DNA from: an uncultured Bacteroidota bacterium
Lineage (GTDB): Bacteria > Bacteroidota > Bacteroidia > Chitinophagales > Chitinophagaceae
Length of the DNA: 23,240 nucleotides
Assembly (NCBI GenBank): GCA_903881265.1
Contig: CAIRSV010000080.1
Location: forward strand, 1-23,240
Direction of reading: 5' to 3'
The notes below the pieces were generated by a model. It made no database searches. It was not told where the DNA came from and saw only the letters and a list, made by a program, of their open reading frames with translations. Position numbers and translations under genes: made by a program. The number at the start of each line of letters is the position of its first letter. Within the stretch, counting starts at the first letter, position 1. Positions 8,277 through 15,354 of the stretch are shown here, piece after piece.

Positions 8277-8624
8277 ATGAATTTACTGGAGGAATTAGAA
8301 TTTAAGGAAAAGTGGACAGAGGTAGAAAAGATGCTACTCGAACGTTTTGGAAAAAAACCCGATATGGAAGGAATCTTATACCTCATCGGTATCAATGAAT
8401 TGGGGGATGTTCCTGAAAAAGAATTTACCAAAGAACAGAAACAAGACCTGATGCATATCGCCACCTGTGCATTATTGGCGCAAAGCGGCTATTATGAATA
8501 TGACGGTCACGATAAAGAAGGTTGGCCACATTATAAACTAATTGAAAATCCACCGGCAGAAAGTTTGCAAAAACAAGAACTTTTATTGAAGCAGCACATC
8601 ATTGCATACTTCGATGAAGGGTAA
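8277..8624 (+). CDS. Small conserved protein of unknown function
   Basis: The 115-residue protein is soluble, acidic and mostly helical in appearance, with no signal peptide or membrane segment. The stretches ELEFKEKWTEVEKMLLERFGKKPDM and FTKEQKQDLMHIATCALL, followed by YYEYDGHDKEGWPHYKL, recall a short uncharacterised protein I associate with Bacteroidota genomes; I know no function for it. A TAATATTG element (8265-8272, one mismatch to the -7 consensus) ends 4 bases before the ATG. It is transcribed away from the secreted protein at 7357-8196. Confidence 0.72.
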   Translation: MNLLEELEFKEKWTEVEKMLLERFGKKPDMEGILYLIGINELGDVPEKEFTKEQKQDLMHIATCALLAQSGYYEYDGHDKEGWPHYKLIENPPAESLQKQELLLKQHIIAYFDEG

Positions 8625-8650
8625 ATTATGTTATTCCGATTAAACGATAG

Positions 8651-8692
8651 GCAGCAAGTAGACCTCAATCGATCGATGGGGTAATCCGCTGC
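8651..8692 (+). other. Possible structured RNA or imperfect terminator hairpin
   Basis: Outer arms GCAGC (8651-8655) and GCTGC (8688-8692) enclose ACCTCA (8662-8667) pairing with TGGGGT (8677-8682, one G-U pair). The loop between them is part of the palindrome ATCGATCGAT. There is no T-run, so it is not a standard terminator. It lies in the 162-base gap after the gene ending at 8624. Confidence 0.25.
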
Positions 8693-8760
8693 GGAACAAG
8701 GTTGTGTTGTTGTAAGGAAAAACAATAGTAAAAAACAATTTTTATTCTCAACACATCCGT

Positions 8761-8768
8761 TAAATTTG
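8761..8768 (+). promoter_or_regulatory. -7 element upstream of the DUF5606 gene
   Basis: TAAATTTG matches TAnnTTTG exactly and lies 18 bases before the ATG at 8787. It is followed by GCCACC, as at 10331. Confidence 0.45.
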
Positions 8769-8786
8769 CCACCCTAAAACACAAAC

Positions 8787-9215
8787 ATGAAATATAACGA
8801 ACTTGTAGCTATTTCCGGACTCAGCGGACTCTTTCAATTGCTTTCTACCAAAAGTGATGGTGCCATTGTAAAAAATCTTGATGACAACACTACCAAGTTT
8901 GTACCTGCCCGATTACACAATGTAACGCCATTGGATAGCATTGAAGTGTTTACAGAGGAAGATAATGTTCGTCTATTTGAAGTGTTTATGAACTTTAAAA
9001 AGAATGAAGACGCTGCAGGCACATTTGATGCCGCCAAAGCCGACAATAAAAAGGTAAAGGAACATTTTGGAAAGCTTTTTCCTGCCTATGACAAGGACAG
9101 AGTGTATGTGAGCGATATGAAAAAAATGATCAAATGGTTCGCAATACTTAAAAAACTCGATTTGCTGCAGGAAGAAGAGGCTGCAACAGAGGAAAACGAC
9201 ACCGAAAGCAATTAA
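8787..9215 (+). CDS. DUF5606 family protein
   Basis: The 142-residue cytoplasmic protein matches the Bacteroidota-specific DUF5606 layout: an N-terminal beta barrel (ELVAISGLSGLFQLLSTKSDGAIVKNL, then HNVTPLDSIEVFTEEDNVRLFEVF, residues 4-67) followed by a helical part (about 80-130), where KKVKEHFGKLFPAYDKDRVYVSDMKKMIKWFAIL is the conserved stretch. The C-terminus is an acidic, probably disordered tail. No function is known for the family. It has its own -7 box and lies 103 bases upstream of gcvH, which also has its own promoter. Confidence 0.85.
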   Translation: MKYNELVAISGLSGLFQLLSTKSDGAIVKNLDDNTTKFVPARLHNVTPLDSIEVFTEEDNVRLFEVFMNFKKNEDAAGTFDAAKADNKKVKEHFGKLFPAYDKDRVYVSDMKKMIKWFAILKKLDLLQEEEAATEENDTESN

Positions 9216-9270
9216 TACAATAGATGCGCGTTGCTTTTTAACGGCAGTCATAGACCATTTTTCAAAAACA

Positions 9271-9301
9271 TTTGCATTCTTCTAAATTAGACTTACTTTT
9301 A
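9271..9301 (+). promoter_or_regulatory. gcvH promoter, near-consensus Bacteroidota type
   Basis: TTTG (9271-9274), a 19-base spacer and TACTTTTA (9294-9301) fit TTTG-N19-TAnnTTTG with a single mismatch at the last base. The leader would be about 12 bases. This is one of the best two-part promoters in the window. Confidence 0.55.
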
Positions 9302-9318
9302 CTTCTTAATTTTCTACC

Positions 9319-9696
9319 ATGAATATTCCAGCAGAATTAATGTACACAAGCGACCACGAATGGATTCGCATTGAAGGAAACATAGCAACCATAGGCATTA
9401 CAGACTTTGCGCAACGCGAGTTGGGTGATATTGTTTTTGTCGATATCAGTAGTGTGGGCAAGGAATTAAGATCTGGCGATATTTTCGGAACGGTGGAAGC
9501 GGTGAAAACTGTGTCTGATTTATTTCTTCCTATGAGTGGAACAATTACCGAAATTAATCCAGGACTAGAAGCTAATCCAGAAGCTGTCAATACGGATCCT
9601 TACGGTGCAGGATGGATGGTTAAAATGACGATTAGCCAACCTGATGAAACGGCTTCACTTTTAAGTGCCGATGTCTATTCGTCGCAAGTAGCCTAA
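9319..9696 (+). CDS. gcvH: Glycine cleavage system H protein
   Basis: The 125-residue protein is the lipoyl carrier of the glycine cleavage system: it carries the aminomethyl group from the P protein to the T protein and is reoxidised by the L protein. TSDHEWIRIEG at the start, GITDFAQRELGDIVFVD, and the lipoylation site VEAVKTVSDLF with Lys63 are all present, and the length is normal. No gcvP or gcvT is seen nearby. In species where lipoate is built on GcvH it also serves lipoylation of other enzymes. The VanZ gene follows after 14 bases and is probably cotranscribed. Confidence 0.95.
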   Translation: MNIPAELMYTSDHEWIRIEGNIATIGITDFAQRELGDIVFVDISSVGKELRSGDIFGTVEAVKTVSDLFLPMSGTITEINPGLEANPEAVNTDPYGAGWMVKMTISQPDETASLLSADVYSSQVA

Positions 9697-9710
9697 AGGC
9701 TGCCGGCTGC

Positions 9711-10082
9711 ATGAAGACCCTTTTTTCTATTTTTTCAAAGCACCCGCGTTCAACAATGATGGTCGCTATCAGTTGGACGATACTTATTTTTATTGGCTGT
9801 TCAATGCCAGGGTCATTATTGCCGCCGGTTCAACTGTTTACGCATTTTGACAAAGTGGTTCATCTATCTTTTTTCTTTATTTTTTTTCTCCTTTGGAATT
9901 TATCTTTTTCCCCATCCACTAAAATGGCATTGGTGCTGATGGCAATTTCAGTTACCTATGGTTTCGGTATTGAATGCTATCAATTGGTGTACGTAAAAGG
10001 ACGAAGTTTTGATGTCTATGATGGTTTAGCAGATTCAATCGGTGCGGGGTTAGGATGGCTATGTATTAAATTGTACCGTTAA
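9711..10082 (+). CDS. VanZ-like membrane protein
   Basis: The 123-residue protein has four hydrophobic segments (about 16-32, 48-66, 71-85, 105-119) and the VanZ signature: DKVVH (47-51) after the first segment, then GIECYQ (86-91) and GRSFDVYDGLADSIG (97-111). VanZ was named for low-level teicoplanin resistance, but these small homologues are widespread and their role is unknown; resistance should not be assumed. The start at 9711 is the only one that keeps the first membrane segment. It lies 14 bases after gcvH, an arrangement I recall from other Bacteroidota. Confidence 0.85.
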   Translation: MKTLFSIFSKHPRSTMMVAISWTILIFIGCSMPGSLLPPVQLFTHFDKVVHLSFFFIFFLLWNLSFSPSTKMALVLMAISVTYGFGIECYQLVYVKGRSFDVYDGLADSIGAGLGWLCIKLYR

Positions 10083-10231
10083 GTGCGCGTTGGCATTACG
10101 TATCAATACACAATAATCTTTGCTCCCAATTGCTTATGGCATTTTCATTTGAATCGGTCGGACTTACAACTCAATTATTGCTATCACATACTAGGTCTCA
10201 TTTTTAAAAATGGCATAAAAATGCTTTAATT

Positions 10232-10260
10232 ATGGTATTACACCATGTTATTTATACCAT
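10232..10260. repeat. Inverted repeat ATGGTAT/ATACCAT, possible operator
   Basis: Perfect 7-base arms (10232-10238, 10254-10260) are separated by 15 bases that contain a further ACCATG. They lie about 70 bases upstream of the -7 box at 10331, a position that suits an activator or operator site. Confidence 0.3.
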
Positions 10261-10330
10261 GCTTTTAGTGCAGACTATATACTAATACAATGTATATCCT
10301 ATTTTTTACCATTATTTATGTTCATTTATA

Positions 10331-10338
10331 TACTTTTG
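10331..10338 (+). promoter_or_regulatory. -7 element of the HTH regulator gene
   Basis: TACTTTTG matches TAnnTTTG exactly and is followed by CCACC, as at 8761. It predicts an unusually long leader of about 125 bases before the ATG at 10468. No good -33 element is seen. Confidence 0.45.
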
Positions 10339-10467
10339 CCACCTATTATACATAGCCTTTAATCAATACATAGTGGGGCCCTGAAATAAAATCAGGTTAA
10401 TCATATAATTTTTTGTATAAATTGCGGTGTTTTTCACAACATCGTATGTCTATTAACTATAAAATCA

Positions 10468-10863
10468 ATGCAAAAGCGAGAAAAAAAATATATTGTCAAC
10501 CAAACTAGCGATCTTATTCATACTGGAGATTTACTAAGTCGATACTATAAAGACCTTGGCACAAAAAAAAGTGCATTAGCCAGGGATCTGAACAGGAGAC
10601 CTGAAACTATTTATAAGTATCAGAAAAATGCAACCATACAAACAGCGATTCTTTGGGAGATTAGCGTGGCATTAAAACACAACTTCTTTAAAGACATTGC
10701 TTGCAGGCTACCTGCTGAATTTACCTCCTACGAATCAGTTGCACCCATAGAAACCGACAAGGTAGCGGACCTCGAACAGCAGATTCTAAAACTGACGATC
10801 GAACGAGATATCTTGTTAAAAGCTATGGGGCAGATGGCAGGCAACAATAAGGAATCGGTATAA
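10468..10863 (+). CDS. Small HTH DNA-binding protein with C-terminal coiled coil
   Basis: The 131-residue protein has a basic N-terminus, a helix-turn-helix region (about 28-76: KKSALARDLNRRPETIYKYQKNATIQTAILWEISVALKHNFFKDI) and a leucine/isoleucine heptad stretch (about 97-119: VADLEQQILKLTIERDILLKAM) that should dimerise it. The HTH pattern, with an Ile-Tyr-Lys recognition start and an 'ISxxLxHxFF' end, resembles an XRE-like type I recall from Bacteroidota small regulators. Its target is unknown; the repeats in the long gap just upstream suggest autoregulation. mnmG begins 39 bases downstream with its own -7 box. Confidence 0.75.
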   Translation: MQKREKKYIVNQTSDLIHTGDLLSRYYKDLGTKKSALARDLNRRPETIYKYQKNATIQTAILWEISVALKHNFFKDIACRLPAEFTSYESVAPIETDKVADLEQQILKLTIERDILLKAMGQMAGNNKESV

Positions 10864-10890
10864 AGTTTCCTTTCTCTGACCGACTTACCT

Positions 10891-10898
10891 TATCTTTG
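10891..10898 (+). promoter_or_regulatory. -7 element of mnmG, 4 bases from the start codon
   Basis: TATCTTTG matches TAnnTTTG exactly and is followed by CCAC and then the ATG at 10903. With a start site 4-7 bases after the element, the mRNA would begin at or next to the ATG. Confidence 0.5.
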
Positions 10899-10902
10899 CC
10901 AC

Positions 10903-12765
10903 ATGTTCCCTTTATATGACGTCATTGTAGTTGGCGCCGGTCACGCAGGATGCGAAGCAGCTGCGGCTGCAGCCAACCTAGGTTCCAAAACTTTACTGAT
11001 TACCATGAATATGCAAACGATTGCTCAAATGAGTTGTAATCCGGCTATGGGTGGTATTGCCAAAGGGCAAATTGTTCGTGAGATTGATGCGCTTGGTGGT
11101 TACTCGGGTATTGTATCCGATAAATCTATGATACAGTTCAGAATGTTGAACAAATCAAAGGGCCCTGCTATGTGGAGCCCTAGAACTCAAAATGATCGTC
11201 ACTTATTTGCATCGACATGGCGTGACATCCTTGAGCATACACCCAACCTTGATATATGGCAAGATTCCGTCACTAGTCTACTTGTTTCACGTGGAACAAT
11301 TGAAGGCGTTAAAACAAATTTAGGCATAGAAATAAAAGGCAAGTCTGTAGTCTTAACAAACGGCACCTTTCTAAATGGCGTAATTCATATTGGAGAGAAG
11401 AACTTTGGTGGCGGCAGAATGGGCGAAAGTAAAGCCACTGGAATAACGGAACAGCTCGTAGAACTTGGCTTTGAAAGCGATCGCTTGAAAACCGGAACAC
11501 CTCCACGATTGGATGGTAGAAGTTTAGATTATTCTAAGATGGAGGTCCAAGATGGGGATGATGATGTTGTAGGATTTTCGTATTTAGATACAGAGAAACC
11601 AAAAGAACAACGTTGTTGCTGGGTAACCTATACAAATCAGGACGTACACGACATGCTTAAAACAGGGTTTGATAAATCACCTATGTTTCAAGGACGTATT
11701 GAAGGCACAGGACCGAGATATTGCCCAAGCATTGAAGATAAAATCAACCGATTTGCTGAAAGAGAGCGACATCAATTGTTTGTCGAACCAGAAGGGTGGA
11801 ATACAGTAGAGATCTATTTAAATGGCTTCTCCACGTCATTACCAGAAGATGTTCAGTATAAAGCGCTTCGGATGATACCCGGACTTGAGAACGCTAAAAT
11901 GTTCAGACCAGGATATGCCATTGAATATGATTATTTTCCACCAACACAATTAACCTATACACTCGAGACCAAATTAATTAAAAAACTATTTTTTGCTGGG
12001 CAAATTAATGGGACAACGGGCTATGAGGAAGCGGCTTGTCAAGGATTAATGGCCGGTATCAATGCACATCAATGTGTTCAAGATAAAGAACCTTTTACAT
12101 TAAGCCGAAGCGAAGCGTATATAGGTGTTCTAATTGACGACCTTATCAACAAAGGAACCGATGAGCCCTATAGAATGTTTACTTCAAGAGCAGAATTTAG
12201 AACATTACTTCGTCAAGATAATGCTGATATTCGACTGACGGGTAGAAGCTATGAAATAGGTTTAGCAAGCGAGCAACGGATGAATGCTGTCAACAAAAAA
12301 AATGAACAGACAAGCCATATCATAAAAGAGATGAAAAAAATATCCTTTGAGCCCTCACAGGTTAAAGACTATTTTGAATCTATAGACACCGCGGCAATAC
12401 CAGAAAAGATGAATGCCATCAAACTGTTACTAAGGCCGCAAGTCAACTTACATGAACTTGCAAAACACTCAACCGAACTAAGCGAATTAATCAATGATGT
12501 TCCACGTGAAACAATTGAACAAGTTGAAATTCTCTTAAAATACGAAGCCTATATTGAGAAAGAGAAAGAACTCGTTGAAAAATCAAGCTCATTGGAGGCC
12601 TTAGTTATACCCGATAACTTTGATTATCAACAAATAAACTCTTTATCCTCCGAAGCAAAGCAGAAATTTATCAAAATAAGACCACGTACACTAGGACAAG
12701 CTAGCAGAATAAGTGGGGTAAACCCAACTGACGTCCAAATATTGATGGTTTATATGGGACGATAA
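10903..12765 (+). CDS. mnmG: tRNA uridine-34 carboxymethylaminomethyl modification enzyme MnmG
   Basis: The 620-residue protein is full length. YDVIVVGAGHAGCEAA near the N-terminus is the FAD-binding Rossmann motif, followed by MSCNPAMGGIAKGQIVREID, FGGGRMGESKA and RLKTGTPPRLDG, all typical of MnmG/GidA. ATGYEEAACQGLMAGINA-like sequence (here TTGYEEAACQGLMAGINA) ends the FAD domain, and the C-terminal helical domain that binds MnmE and tRNA ends in RPRTLGQASRISGVNPTDVQ. With MnmE it adds the cmnm5 group to the wobble uridine of several tRNAs. The mnmE gene is not in the window. The helicase gene follows after 101 bases. Confidence 0.97.
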   Translation: MFPLYDVIVVGAGHAGCEAAAAAANLGSKTLLITMNMQTIAQMSCNPAMGGIAKGQIVREIDALGGYSGIVSDKSMIQFRMLNKSKGPAMWSPRTQNDRHLFASTWRDILEHTPNLDIWQDSVTSLLVSRGTIEGVKTNLGIEIKGKSVVLTNGTFLNGVIHIGEKNFGGGRMGESKATGITEQLVELGFESDRLKTGTPPRLDGRSLDYSKMEVQDGDDDVVGFSYLDTEKPKEQRCCWVTYTNQDVHDMLKTGFDKSPMFQGRIEGTGPRYCPSIEDKINRFAERERHQLFVEPEGWNTVEIYLNGFSTSLPEDVQYKALRMIPGLENAKMFRPGYAIEYDYFPPTQLTYTLETKLIKKLFFAGQINGTTGYEEAACQGLMAGINAHQCVQDKEPFTLSRSEAYIGVLIDDLINKGTDEPYRMFTSRAEFRTLLRQDNADIRLTGRSYEIGLASEQRMNAVNKKNEQTSHIIKEMKKISFEPSQVKDYFESIDTAAIPEKMNAIKLLLRPQVNLHELAKHSTELSELINDVPRETIEQVEILLKYEAYIEKEKELVEKSSSLEALVIPDNFDYQQINSLSSEAKQKFIKIRPRTLGQASRISGVNPTDVQILMVYMGR

Positions 12766-12791
12766 CCCAAGCATTAGTAAAACAAAAAAAG

Positions 12792-12821
12792 GGAAGCCGT
12801 TTAAAACGAACCACGGTTTCC
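12792..12821. other. Hairpin between mnmG and the helicase gene
   Basis: Nine-base arms (12792-12800 and 12813-12821) pair fully with one G-U pair in RNA. On the plus strand no T-run follows. An A-rich run (12781-12790) precedes it, so on the minus strand the stem is followed by T-rich sequence like a terminator, although no minus-strand gene lies upstream. It may stop antisense transcription or structure the helicase leader. Confidence 0.4.
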
Positions 12822-12866
12822 ACAACTATCCACATTAATTAACCTGTAATACACAACAAAATAAAC

Positions 12867-14075
12867 ATGACATTTAAAGAACTTAACCTAATAGAGCCCT
12901 TATTACGTGCTATTGAAGAGGAGGGCTATTCGGTTCCTACACCTATTCAAGCAGAAGCAATCCCCATTTTACTGAAAGGAACAGACCTGTTGGGGTGTGC
13001 ACAAACTGGGACAGGTAAAACAGCGGCATTTGCCCTACCCATATTGCAATTTCTAACCGAAAACAAATCGTTTGATAAAAAGAAAAAGATAAAAAGCCTC
13101 ATTGTAACACCTACGCGTGAATTAGCCATACAAATTGAAGAAAGTTTCAATGCCTATGGACGATATACGTCTCTCAATTGCACCGTTATCTTTGGTGGGG
13201 TTGGACAGCAACCACAAGTTGACACACTGCGCAGAGGCGTTGATATATTAGTGGCCACTCCAGGGCGACTGCTTGACCTCATAGGGCAAGGATTTATATC
13301 ATTAAAGGATGTTGAATTCTTTGTCTTGGATGAGGCCGATAGAATGCTCGATATGGGCTTTATACACGATGTAAAGAAGCTTCTACTCTTACTACCGAAA
13401 CAACGTCAATCCTTATTCTTTTCTGCCACAATGCCACCCGAGATAGTGAAACTTGCGAATACCATCCTCACGAATCCGCAAAAAGTAGAAGTCACACCCG
13501 TCTCATCAACAGCCGATACAATAAAACAGGCCATCTTTTTCGTCGATAGAGGAAATAAAAATGCACTTCTATTGGATGTGCTTGAGAATAAAGACATTGA
13601 AACCGTACTTGTGTTTACACGAACCAAACACGGTGCCGATAAAATTGTCAAGGTCTTAGAGAAATATGGTGTGAAGGCTGAGGCAATTCATGGCAATAAG
13701 GCACAGAACGCAAGACAACGAGCACTAAGCAATTTTAAAGAAAAAACAACTAGAGTCTTAGTGGCAACAGACATTGCGGCTAGAGGGATTGATATTGACG
13801 AATTAGCCTATGTAATCAATTACGATATCCCTAATATTGCCGAAACATATGTTCATCGTATTGGACGAACGGGAAGGGCAGGTGCCAACGGGACAGCCTA
13901 TTCATTCTGTGATGCCGAGGAGAAGGCTTACCTAAAAGATATAGAGAAACTGATATCAAAGAAAATACCAGTGATAGATAGTCACCCGTTTCCATTAATT
14001 GATCATCATCCAGAACCAAAACCTGTTCAAAATCACAATAGACCAAAATCTAATTTCAAAAAGAAGGTCAGATAA
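12867..14075 (+). CDS. DEAD-box RNA helicase, RhlE-like
   Basis: The 402-residue protein has the complete DEAD-box set: PTPIQ (Q motif, Gln28), AQTGTGKT (motif I, 45-52), PTRELAIQ (Ia), TPGRLLD (Ib), DEAD (II), SAT (III), VFTRTKHGADKIVKVL (IV), ATDIAARGID (V) and HRIGRTGRAG (VI). The C-terminal tail is short and basic (NHNRPKSNFKKKVR), without the RNA-binding domain of DbpA or CsdA, which fits the RhlE group. Such enzymes unwind RNA duplexes during ribosome assembly, mRNA decay or cold growth. It ends before a strong terminator shared with the convergent Cys-cluster gene. Confidence 0.92.
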   Translation: MTFKELNLIEPLLRAIEEEGYSVPTPIQAEAIPILLKGTDLLGCAQTGTGKTAAFALPILQFLTENKSFDKKKKIKSLIVTPTRELAIQIEESFNAYGRYTSLNCTVIFGGVGQQPQVDTLRRGVDILVATPGRLLDLIGQGFISLKDVEFFVLDEADRMLDMGFIHDVKKLLLLLPKQRQSLFFSATMPPEIVKLANTILTNPQKVEVTPVSSTADTIKQAIFFVDRGNKNALLLDVLENKDIETVLVFTRTKHGADKIVKVLEKYGVKAEAIHGNKAQNARQRALSNFKEKTTRVLVATDIAARGIDIDELAYVINYDIPNIAETYVHRIGRTGRAGANGTAYSFCDAEEKAYLKDIEKLISKKIPVIDSHPFPLIDHHPEPKPVQNHNRPKSNFKKKVR

Positions 14076-14090
14076 TTAACAAGCATCTTA

Positions 14091-14129
14091 TAATAGAAAA
14101 AAGCGGGCACTTCCCGCTTTTTTCTATTA
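14091..14129. terminator. Bidirectional rho-independent terminator
   Basis: Perfect 17-base arms (14091-14107 and 14113-14129) flank a 5-base loop. The GC core GCGGG/CCCGC is followed by TTTTTT on both strands. It lies between the convergent helicase and YkgJ-type genes, and its right arm includes the TAA stop codon of the latter (14127-14129). Confidence 0.9.
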
Positions 14130-14645
14130 CCATTCAAAATCAGCTTCAATCTTTTCCTGTAGGTGAGATATGAATTTTAATGTGGCCGGGCAATATTCAA
14201 TATTTTGGGTGTGAATATGATTGAAACCTCCGAAAGGCTTACGTTTAAAGTGTGGGAATTGGGCACAATCTTCTGGGCGAATTTCGTAAATACTGCACTT
14301 ATTATCTTTTGCGTTTAAGAATTGGCAAGGCTGAATTCGATTCACCTTATCACCATTATCCTTATCTGTTTCAAGCCATTTATCATAAAACGCCTTTTCA
14401 CTCATTCCAAAATGCGCAGAAATACGTTTTAGATCAGCCGCTGTGAAGGTTGGCGTCATCACCTTGCAACAGTTTGCGCACGATAAACACTCCACTTCAT
14501 TCCACGCAGCGTCACTCGCCTCGTCTACGAAAGCATTAATACCGGGCACTGTTTTCTCGTCGAATTTCTGAAGAAACGCATTGAGCGACTTCTTCTTTTT
14601 CTTGTACTCAAGTGTATGATTAGAAAGTATTGTTTTGATTGCCAC
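14127..14645 (-). CDS. YkgJ-family cysteine cluster (CxxCxxCC) protein
   Basis: The 172-residue protein carries CLSCANCC (Cys53, 56, 59, 60) and four further cysteines at 107 (QPCQFL), 117 (KCSIYEIRP), 127 (EDCAQFP) and 152 (YCPA). This is the eight-cysteine pattern of the YkgJ / Fe-S oxidoreductase-like family, thought to bind zinc or an iron-sulfur cluster; the reaction is unknown. The chosen start is GTG at 14645. The frame stays open upstream to an ATG at 14741, but that would add a hydrophobic segment not expected in this soluble family, overlap the dnaX tail, and span a perfect -7 box at 14664-14671. The gene ends inside the arm of the terminator. Confidence 0.83.
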   Translation of the reverse strand: MAIKTILSNHTLEYKKKKKSLNAFLQKFDEKTVPGINAFVDEASDAAWNEVECLSCANCCKVMTPTFTAADLKRISAHFGMSEKAFYDKWLETDKDNGDKVNRIQPCQFLNAKDNKCSIYEIRPEDCAQFPHFKRKPFGGFNHIHTQNIEYCPATLKFISHLQEKIEADFEW

Positions 14646-14663
14646 TGTGAAATTTTTGAAATA

Positions 14664-14671
14664 CAAATATA
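14664..14671 (-). promoter_or_regulatory. -7 element of the Cys-cluster gene
   Basis: TATATTTG on the minus strand matches TAnnTTTG exactly, 18 bases upstream of the GTG start at 14645. It supports that start over the ATG at 14741, which would be upstream of transcription. Confidence 0.5.
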
Positions 14672-14718
14672 GTCGTTGATCTATGTATAAGAACAATTGT
14701 ACAAGATAAATTGACGCA

Positions 14719-15354
14719 CTAATACTCAATATCCATTCCAAGCTTATCCTTTAAGATTCGTAGGTTAGGATTCTTTTCTGCCATCATGTCAAATATTTCA
14801 CGGGTACTCATAACGTGCTCACCCTTCTGTTCAAGATCACTTACTTTGGCTGCAAAAAGTACATTGATACGTTCATTATGATAATGCGCTTTGAAAAAAT
14901 CAAGCAATCGAATACGTTCACTTTTCAAGAAATCAAAGGCAACCACATTGGCGTGTATTGTGATCTCATGATCTATGAATGTCAATTTACTTTCTAGTAT
15001 CGCACTTTTATACAACATTTTTTCTGATGCAATGCGTTCAACTACCTCTTGCCACGATGAAGATAAATTGTCATCAGTAATTTCTACGGGCGCATTACGA
15101 TTGGCATCCGCAATCAACTGTTCCCGAGCTGCACTTTTCAGATCTTTCAAGCCGCTTAATGTTATGCCGATTGATCCTGTAGTAGGCTTTGATGGAGCAA
15201 CGGGAACAGAAGGCTTTTCAATTACTTGAGCTGTTTGCGTGTCCTCTTTTTTAGCGGATTGCTGTATAATCGTTTCAGCTTTATCAGCTATAATTTGTGG
15301 GGGATTCGATTCGGCTATTGCCTTATGAACGAGGAGTGTGGTTCCCGTCAGGAT
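14719..15354 (-). CDS. dnaX: dnaX C-terminal tail, reached by a -1 frame change (tau-specific part)
   Basis: A frame of 211 codons runs without a stop from the A10 run at the end of the zero-frame dnaX to TAA at 14719-14721. In this frame the nearest stop upstream is the TGA at 15379-15381, so it opens only about 25 bases before the end of the run and must be joined to dnaX there. The product begins ILTGTTLLVHKAIAESN, continues with a low-complexity linker rich in K, P, T and A (about 75 residues), and ends with a mixed alpha/beta domain (DFLKSERIRLLDFFKAHY, then NERINVLFAAKV). This layout fits the linker plus C-terminal domain of a tau subunit. No ATG with a plausible initiation site exists; a TTG at 15150 would lose the linker. 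Joined length is 592 residues, near the usual full-length DnaX. Confidence 0.75.
   Translation of the reverse strand: MLTGTTLLVHKAIAESNPPQIIADKAETIIQQSAKKEDTQTAQVIEKPSVPVAPSKPTTGSIGITLSGLKDLKSAAREQLIADANRNAPVEITDDNLSSSWQEVVERIASEKMLYKSAILESKLTFIDHEITIHANVVAFDFLKSERIRLLDFFKAHYHNERINVLFAAKVSDLEQKGEHVMSTREIFDMMAEKNPNLRILKDKLGMDIEY
15326..15350 (-). other. Possible frameshift-stimulating hairpin after the A10 run
   Basis: On the minus strand TGACGGGA can pair with TCCTCGTTCA (8 pairs with two single-base bulges) around a 7-base loop. It begins 3 bases after the A-run and includes the zero-frame TGA. It is weaker than the E. coli dnaX stem, so it may be chance. Confidence 0.3.

Larger units (their letters stand above)
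10083..10467 (+). other. 385-base AT-rich intergenic region before the HTH regulator
   Basis: This is the only gene-free stretch above 300 bases. I find no plausible reading frame or tRNA. It holds a palindrome (CATTTTTAAAAATG, 10199-10212), a GCAT-AAAA-ATGC hairpin, a 7-base inverted repeat ATGGTAT/ATACCAT (10232-10238 and 10254-10260), a loose direct repeat (ACCATGTTATTTAT at 10243 and ACCATTATTTATG at 10308), a promoter-like TACTTTTG, and a CCTGA/TCAGG hairpin (10380-10396) in the likely leader. It is more AT-rich than its surroundings and looks regulatory. Confidence 0.5.

Noticed and set aside
9711..10082. Glycopeptide resistance gene based on the VanZ label
   Set aside because: There are no van cluster genes nearby, and small VanZ-domain proteins are common housekeeping genes in Bacteroidota.
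10199..10212. CATTTTTAAAAATG palindrome as a terminator for the VanZ gene
   Set aside because: It has no GC stem and no following T-run, and it lies over 110 bases after the stop; it is more likely AT-rich chance or a protein site.
14719..15150. A separate 143-residue gene starting at a TTG
   Set aside because: The same frame is open for 68 more codons up to the dnaX A10 run, with linker-like composition. It is better read as the dnaX tail than as an independent gene.
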